Shown piece after piece: positions 47,004 through 53,089 of a stretch of 53,089 nucleotides of DNA. How positions within the stretch are numbered: position 1 is the first letter of the stretch; the number at the start of each line of letters is the position of its first letter. The position numbers and the translations under genes were made by a program. Under the pieces are notes generated by a model. It was not told where the DNA came from and ran no database searches. It saw nothing but the letters and a program-made list of their open reading frames with translations. Origin of the DNA: Rhizophagus sp. LPA8_4_AMF (lineage: Eukaryota; Glomeromycota; Glomeromycetes; Glomerales; Glomeraceae). The DNA is taken from contig JADRCO010000112.1 in the NCBI GenBank assembly GCA_021464525.1, positions 1 to 53,089 of the forward strand. The letters run 5' to 3'.

Positions 47004-47367
47004 CAGTCAAACTTCGATGTTGTTTTTTTGGACAAAATATCGATGAATCAAATTAGTAGACCATAGTGTGGTAATTTGTGCTAGGCCAAAATCTAATTCT
47101 GGCCGGAATTAATATGGCGCAAATTCAAAAAAAAATTTTAAATACCTTCAGCCAAATCGTTAAAGTGCTGGCCAAATAATATTAGTGTAACCTAAAATAT
47201 TGGTACATGTTACTTATACACTATTATAAGGGACAAAAGAAAAAGTATCGGTTCGCGAAATTATATATAATATCGGTACAACGAGATTTATTTCAGTATT
47301 TATTAATTGTGGAATGTATCGGTACATGCAATTATCGGTACATGGATCGGTACATCGAGTTTGACTG
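47004..47367. mobile_element. 364-bp pogo/Tc1-mariner-like MITE
   Basis: TIR CAGTCAAACT(T)CGATGT at the left; the right end is the complement (ACATCGAGTTTGACTG) preceded by several ATCGGTACA words. TA dinucleotides flank both ends (47002-47003 and 47368-47369). CAGTCAAACTCGATG-type ends with a TA target are the hallmark of pogo/Tigger-like Tc1-mariner elements. There is no transposase. A second repeat with GGCC words (about 47080-47180) seems nested inside. Confidence 0.7.
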
Positions 47368-48131
47368 TAAATGGTATTTTGGTGTTATCTTGATAATATG
47401 CTTTTGGATGAATTTAATAATTTTTTTTTTTTTTTTTTTTTTTTTTACGTGGTAAAATTTAATAATTTTAACTGAACGGTAAATTCGCCATCTTATTATT
47501 TAATGTAGGTTAGAGCGTACTGTAAAAGCATTGCACGTCAGCAATTAATTTTATTATTGATTTTTGATTTAGTATGTAAATTTATTTTATTTTCTTTTCT
47601 TGAAAATTTAAAGTAAAATGAGATTGTTAAAAATATTAAAATTCACAAGTTTAATTAACTGTTATTCAGTTGTTATCGAGAATACTTTTTTTTTAATATT
47701 AATATAATAAATTAGAAATTTTAAAATTTATTAAACAATAAAAATTGCTTTATTCGTATAAAACTGTTTGCTTAATTATAAACTGATCTATTCATGTAAA
47801 GAAAGTTTACATGTGGTCTATAATCATTGCTAAACAAATCAATATACGGTATGTATATTGTATATTATCATTTACATTAAGAATTTTGAATTTTTCTTAA
47901 CAAATTTAATTCTGATCCATTTCGTTTGTTTTATATACAGTATAACAAAGTACTTGTATTTTTTTAATAAACAACTAGTTGCTTAGGAATTATGATCGGC
48001 ATATAAATTTTGCTTTTTTGAATTTGTTTAACGTCACGTTATAAACTGGCCAATGGAAGTAAGGTTGCACAATTTAGAATTCATTTATACTGGTAATCTA
48101 AACGTTACAAATTTCTTTAATTATATAGATA
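47368..48131. other. Intergenic, 3' flank of the kinase
   Basis: No gene. It has a poly-T run of about 28 nt near 47420-47447 and flanking DNA that resembles 46620-46730 (old duplication). Confidence 0.5.
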
Positions 48132-51100
48132 TTATATTTCACAGTCTAAACATTCAGAATACTTTGGAAGATTATCTGTAAAGGAATTAAGTAATTGTGA
48201 TGTATAAACAGCTTGTGGATGAGTAATTGATTGTCTTCTTTCCTCAATAAACAAAAAATTTGATTTTTTGCATTCTTCCGCTTTTTTAAATTGGTTCTCG
48301 ATATCATAATGTTGCTGTTTTTTTCCTCCAAATAACAAACTTGAATCTGGTACATAGGATTCATGAAATAACTGAATCAATTCTACTATTTCAGTTGCTT
48401 TTGGTCTGTAGTCTGGATTTGAATTCCAACATTTCTTCATTAAGTCAATGTAACATTTTGGTACTTCTAGTTCATTTATTTCAGGTCTAATTCCCTCACA
48501 AATATCTAATGCTAACATTTCATTATGTGCACGATTGGAAAAAGGTTGTCTTCCTGATGCTACAAAATACATAATCATACCAAAACTATATACATCTGAT
48601 ACTTGAGTGTAAGTTTCTCCTCTTAACACTTCAGGAGCTACATAGGGCATAACTCCATAAATTTTTGTTTTGTCTGTATTGTCAACTCTTCCACATAACC
48701 CCATATCTGATATGCACATTAAGTTATAATTATCTAGAGTAATATGCATTGATAATATATTTCCTGTATGAAAATCACGATGAACCAGTTGGTTTTCATG
48801 AATTTCTTCAAGACCCTTAATAATACTAAATAATATATCTATTTTATATGACCAGTCAAATTTACTATAATGTTTATTCACCCAATTATATAAACTTCCA
48901 CCCTCTGCATAGTCAAGAACCATAATATAATTATTTGTATCAGGGTTTTGAGATAATCCATATATTGAAAGAACATGATTAAGTTCTTTGATGGAATACC
49001 CTTTAATCTATTAAAGTATGATAATTATTATTAATATATTAAAATGTTATAAATTGGATAGAACATTCATACCTCATTTAAAAATTCAATAGTAATATTT
49101 TCTGAATTGTATAATTGTTTTAAAGCAATTTTTTTCTGATTTCTTGAGTATCCATATTCATTATAAGATAGTGGCCCATCTTTCCATATTACTGAATATA
49201 TCGTAGCAAAACCACCTTTACCTATTTCTTTAATATTATTAAATTGATTGTATGGTATCCATTCAAATATTGTATCATCTGGGTTATTAATTTTTAATTG
49301 CATCTCTCGTATTAAATTATCAATTTTTATATTTCCACTAGTCCAGTTAGTAAATTTTTTTTTTAATTCACTTATTTGACATGGTTTACACCATTTATAA
49401 TAAGTATCCGTGTATTCATTATCACATTTTTCACAATATTTATTTTCAATAACTATAATATAATCTTTTGTATTAGGATCTCGAGATATTCCATATTTTT
49501 TACTAATTGAATATTCTTCAACCTACAACATTAAATATTATTATTAAAAATAATATATAAATAACATTATTTAAATTAAGTTTATGGAATATTACCTCAT
49601 CAATAATATTTTGTGAGTACTTTAAAGTAACTCTTAATTTCAGTCTTCTTATCGGTTCTTTACTATAAAGATTATCATAATATAATAAGTCATTCTTCCA
49701 TATTGCTGAATATATTCTACCAAAATCATCATTTATTTTCTTAATATTACTAAACTGATTGTATGGAATCCATCCAAATACAATATCCCATTTACTATTA
49801 ATTTTCAATTGCATATTTTGGATTAGATTATCTATCTTATCATTATTACTAGTCCAGTTTTTAAAATTTAATTCTAAATCATTTACTTGACATTTCCTAC
49901 ACCATTCAAATTTAATATTATTTTCTGAATACTCTTCACCACAACTTTTACAACATAATTCATATTTAAAAACAATAATATATTTTGTATCTTGATTGTG
50001 AGATATTCCAAATACTGGATTATCATTTTTTGATAAATATTTTTTAACCTACAAAGATAAAAAAAAATAAATTATAATCTATTTTTCAAAAAAAAAAAAG
50101 AAATTAAAGTTAAAATTTTCCATACCTCATTTAAGAATTCATCAATATTTAGTAAATTATATAACTTTAACGAAACTTTTTTATTTGATTCCCTTGTCCA
50201 TTTCCTATTATAATGAAGTAATGGACCATCTTTCCATACTGCAGAATATATTGTAATAAAATCAGTTTTGTTTTTCTCTTTAATATCATTAAATTGATTG
50301 TATGGTATGAACTCAAATGTTATATCTATAAAAAAATTAATTTTTAATTGTCTTTGTTTAACCAAATTATCAATTTTTTCATTTCCATTCCAATTAATTA
50401 AAAATTTTTCCAAATAATTTATGTAACACAATACACAAATATAATCTTTAATTTCACCACATTTTTCGCATATTTTACTAAATCTATTTTCAAGTACTAT
50501 AATATAATTTTTCGTGTATGGATTTTGAGAGATTCCAAATATTTTGCCATAATATTCATTTAAGTCTTCCTTAATCTATTAAAGTATAAAATTAATAATT
50601 ATTATTATATTAAATAAAGTATTCAAATTAAATAAAAAAGTGTCATACCTCATCTAAACATTCATTAGTAATTTTTTGGAAGTTATACAATTTTAAAGTA
50701 ACCTTTAAATATTGCCGATTTCTTGTATATTCATTTTTATATTTATCAAAATCTAATGGACCATCATTCCATATTGCTGAATATACTTTATCAAACCCTT
50801 CTTCATCTATTTCTTTAATATCATTAAACTGGTTGTATGGTATCCATTCAAATATAATATCATCTAATTTATTAATTTCTAATTGTATTTCTTGAATTAA
50901 AATATCAATTTTTTCATTTCCACTGATCCAGTTTGTAAAATTTTGTTTCAAATTATTCACTTGACACGATATGCACCACTCATAATCTGCATTAAATCTA
51001 TTTGTATATTTTTTATCACATTTTTTACAACATAAATTTGGAAAAACTATAATGTAGTCCCCTATATCCGGATTTTGTGACACCCCATATATATTAGAAT

Positions 51101-52153
51101 ATTTATCAAACTTAATCTATTAAAAATAAAAAAATTAATAAAGAATATTTTTAAATTAGATTTAATCTAAAGAATACATACCTCATTTAAAAGTTTAAGA
51201 ATATTTTGTGAATTATATAAATATTTTAAAGTGACCACTTTATTTGATTTTCTTGCCCATTTCTTCTCATTATAATATAATGGGCCATCATTCCATTTTG
51301 CAGAATATAATGTATCAATATCATCTTCATCTTCACTTATTTTATGAATATCACTTAATTGATCGTATGGTATCCATTCAAATACTATATATGTATCATA
51401 ATTGATTTCTAATTGTAATTTTTGAATTAAATTATCAATTTTTTCATTTTCACTGCTAACCCAATTTTTTTTAATAAAATTTATTTGACATGATTCACAC
51501 CATTCGTTAATTATATTTGTATACTTTTTACCGCATTTTTTACAATATATTTCTTGAAAAACAATGATATAATCCATTGTATTTGGGCATTGGGATATTC
51601 CATACATTCTAAGAACTTCACCAATATACGTTATTGAATATTTTTTATTCTAATAGACAAAAAAAAAATATTACCATTTAAAATTACAATATAAATTAAA
51701 GTTTACAATATAAATTAAAGCTTACAAAAAAATTTTTGTTACCTGATCAATAAAAAACTCATTAATGATATTTTGTAAGTTATATAACTTTAAGGAAACT
51801 TTTTTATTCTTCTGATTTCTTGTATATTCATTTTTATATTTATCATAATCTAATGGTCCATCATTCCATATTGCCAAATATATTTTATCAAAACCTTCTT
51901 CGCCTATCTCTTTAATATCGTAAAATTGATAATATGGTATCCATTCAAATATCATATCATCTAATTCATTAATTTCTAATTGCATCCCTTGAATTAAATT
52001 ATCAATTTTTTCATTATCACTTGTCCAATTTATAAAATTCTTTTTTAAGTTATTTATTTGACATGATTTACACCATTCATACTTTGCATCATATTTACTC
52101 ATATATTTTTCGTTACATTTTTTACACTGACCGTAGTTGTCTTGATATGACAT
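48132..52153 (-). CDS. TKL-like kinase with six tandem zinc-ribbon/N-lobe modules (7 exons)
   Basis: Exons 52153-51743, 51649-51182, 51116-50649, 50575-50126, 50048-49596, 49522-49073 and 49007-48132 join to 1191 residues; all six introns (65-93 bp) are phase 0. Exons 1-6 each encode a Cys4 ribbon (for example CKKC..WCKSC), a NEKIDNLIQ helix, FEWIPYNQF, and a kinase N-lobe through helix C (NEF-x-NEV). Each following exon restarts with YGISQNP-DTKDYIIV (beta 4-5). Only exon 6 has a good glycine loop (GKGGFATIY, about 851) and an ATP lysine in IALKQ (885). Modules 1-5 have broken loops (GEEGFDK, SEDEDDI, KNKTDFI, NDDFGRI). Exon 7 supplies one C-lobe: VHRDFHTGN (Asp978), DMG instead of DFG (1001), YVAPEVLRG, SDVYSFGM. 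It was built by tandem exon duplication and is probably an active kinase with five pseudo-N-lobes. Confidence 0.87.
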
Positions 52154-53089
52154 TTATATAAAATTGTTAATTTAAATTATAAGATAAATTGTAAATGAAC
52201 TTATTTCACAAAAAAAAAAGAAAAAGGAATGTAACAAAGAACTTATTCCAAAACAGTTTGTAAAACCATTAAATATTATTTCTTGTGTTCTTGTATTACT
52301 CTTTTTTGTAAATCATTCTAGTTCAGATCGCTTGTAAAAACTTGTAAACCAGAATTGAAAAACAGAAATGTGACGCAGTAACACCTGATGAAAATCATCA
52401 ATTTCTTATTAAAAGATCCTTTTTACAAGTATATTTATGATGGAGGTTTACATACATTAACACATAATTTGTTTTACATTCATATAAACAAAAATATACA
52501 TGTATATTTTATTTAATTTTGTAAGAAACCACAAATGATAGGACCCAATATATATATAAAAAAGTCAGAGGTTACCAAAAAAATTCACAAAGCAATAGAT
52601 TTCACTAGTACTTCAATTCGTCATCCAGATTACACAAAAAAAATCCAGATTTTATCCGGATTGATCCAGATTTTTATCCGGGTCAAATAATAACTGAAAT
52701 TTGGATTGAATTTTTATAGCTGATCGGTAATAATTTGGGCCAGAATTTATAGCGCCGGCCAGATTTTGGCAATATAACAAATTTGGCCAAAATTATCTAA
52801 GACTGGAGGACCGCAAAATTTTCATAATTCCAGCTGGCACTATAATTTCTGGCTTGAATTACCGCAGCAATTTTATTGAAAATTCAACAATTACTGGTGG
52901 TCAGTATGTTTTTTTCTTTTTTTTTTGTTAGTTTATTTGACCTTTTGTTTCTAATTTCCTTTCTTTTTCTTTCTTTCTAGTTCTTTCAATTCTGTGATTA
53001 GGGTACTGTACATTATTTTTTTGTTTTTATTCTTACTAAGGTTGGTCGCCGTAAGTAATAATTACGGCATTTCGGATTACAACCTGGGT
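52154..53089. other. Intergenic with repeat debris to the window edge
   Basis: No gene seen. At 52625-52690 TTATCCGGATTGATCCAG words recur, as at 26630 and 27560. The last 50 bp (TAATTACGGCATTTCGGATTAC) contain the TTACGGCATT word of the small elements and may be the edge of another one. A foldback at 52725-52864 is listed separately. Confidence 0.5.
52725..52864. mobile_element. 140-bp foldback of the GGCCAGAATTATAGCGCC family
   Basis: CGGTAAT, GGGCCAGAATTTATAGCGCC and GGCCAG at the left pair with CAGCTGGCACTATAATTTCTGG and ATTACCG at the right. The same GGCCAG/GGCCGG words occur near 930, 9360-9407, 25423-25465, 29590-29630, 43120 and 47080-47180. Probably a degenerate non-autonomous element family. 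Confidence 0.5.

Noticed and set aside
48146..48364. Overlapping minus-strand frame within the kinase C-terminus
   Set aside because: Out-of-frame shadow of the kinase exon.
1..53089. tRNA, rRNA or other standard RNA genes
   Set aside because: I looked for GC-rich cloverleaf-like segments and T-arm words and saw none convincing. tRNAscan-SE and Infernal would be decisive.

Overview
The window is about 53 kb of very AT-rich eukaryotic DNA. It has short GT-AG introns (about 55-100 bp) and several lineage-expanded gene families: Sel1-repeat proteins, TKL-type kinases with a Cys4 zinc ribbon, BTB-TLDc proteins and F-box proteins. Together with abundant decayed genes and small inverted-repeat elements, this points to an arbuscular mycorrhizal fungus (Glomeromycotina, Rhizophagus-like). 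That assignment is inference from gene content; no database was searched.

Layout. The left edge (1-366, minus) is the 5' end of a zinc-ribbon/Sel1 gene. After a gene-poor stretch holding one pseudogene (3278-3643) comes a two-exon BTB-TLDc gene (6246-7773, plus). From 7.8 to 14 kb there are only gene remnants and inverted-repeat elements. At 13981 begins a five-exon protein kinase whose last exon runs into a huge Sel1 array. The array is broken by two small frameshifts (near 19150 and 20840) and by a 2448-bp terminal-inverted-repeat (TIR) element (21473-23920), and it ends at 24273. From 24.3 to 30.7 kb only repeats and fragments are visible. Then come a single-pass membrane protein (30687-31382) and a nine-exon PIG-U gene (31725-33650), the one clear housekeeping gene. 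From 33.7 to 39 kb there are small elements and an F-box pseudogene. On the minus strand follow an intact F-box gene (39008-40561), a truncated copy of it (41286-41882), a six-exon esterase (43366-44850) and a seven-exon kinase (48132-52153).

Three things stand out. (1) The TIR element inside the Sel1 array carries, on its minus strand, a ladder of twelve consecutive GT-AG introns (63-98 bp, most with a CTAAC/CTAAT-like branch site) separating micro-exons of 18-56 nt. One choice of splice sites gives an uninterrupted frame of about 142 codons. This looks like a transposon-borne micro-exon gene. (2) The minus-strand kinase is built from six tandem zinc-ribbon plus kinase-N-lobe modules, made by duplication of a phase-0 exon, feeding one catalytic C-lobe. 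Only the last module keeps a proper glycine loop. (3) A plus-strand stretch at 37127-37431 repeats splice-bounded mini-exon cassettes about every 97 bp and may be a decayed relative of the micro-exon architecture.

The genes are not arranged as pathways. The window reads as a rapidly changing accessory region of signalling and protein-interaction genes, tandem duplications and small DNA transposons, with PIG-U as a conserved island. Splice models were derived by eye from reading frames and have not been checked against transcripts.
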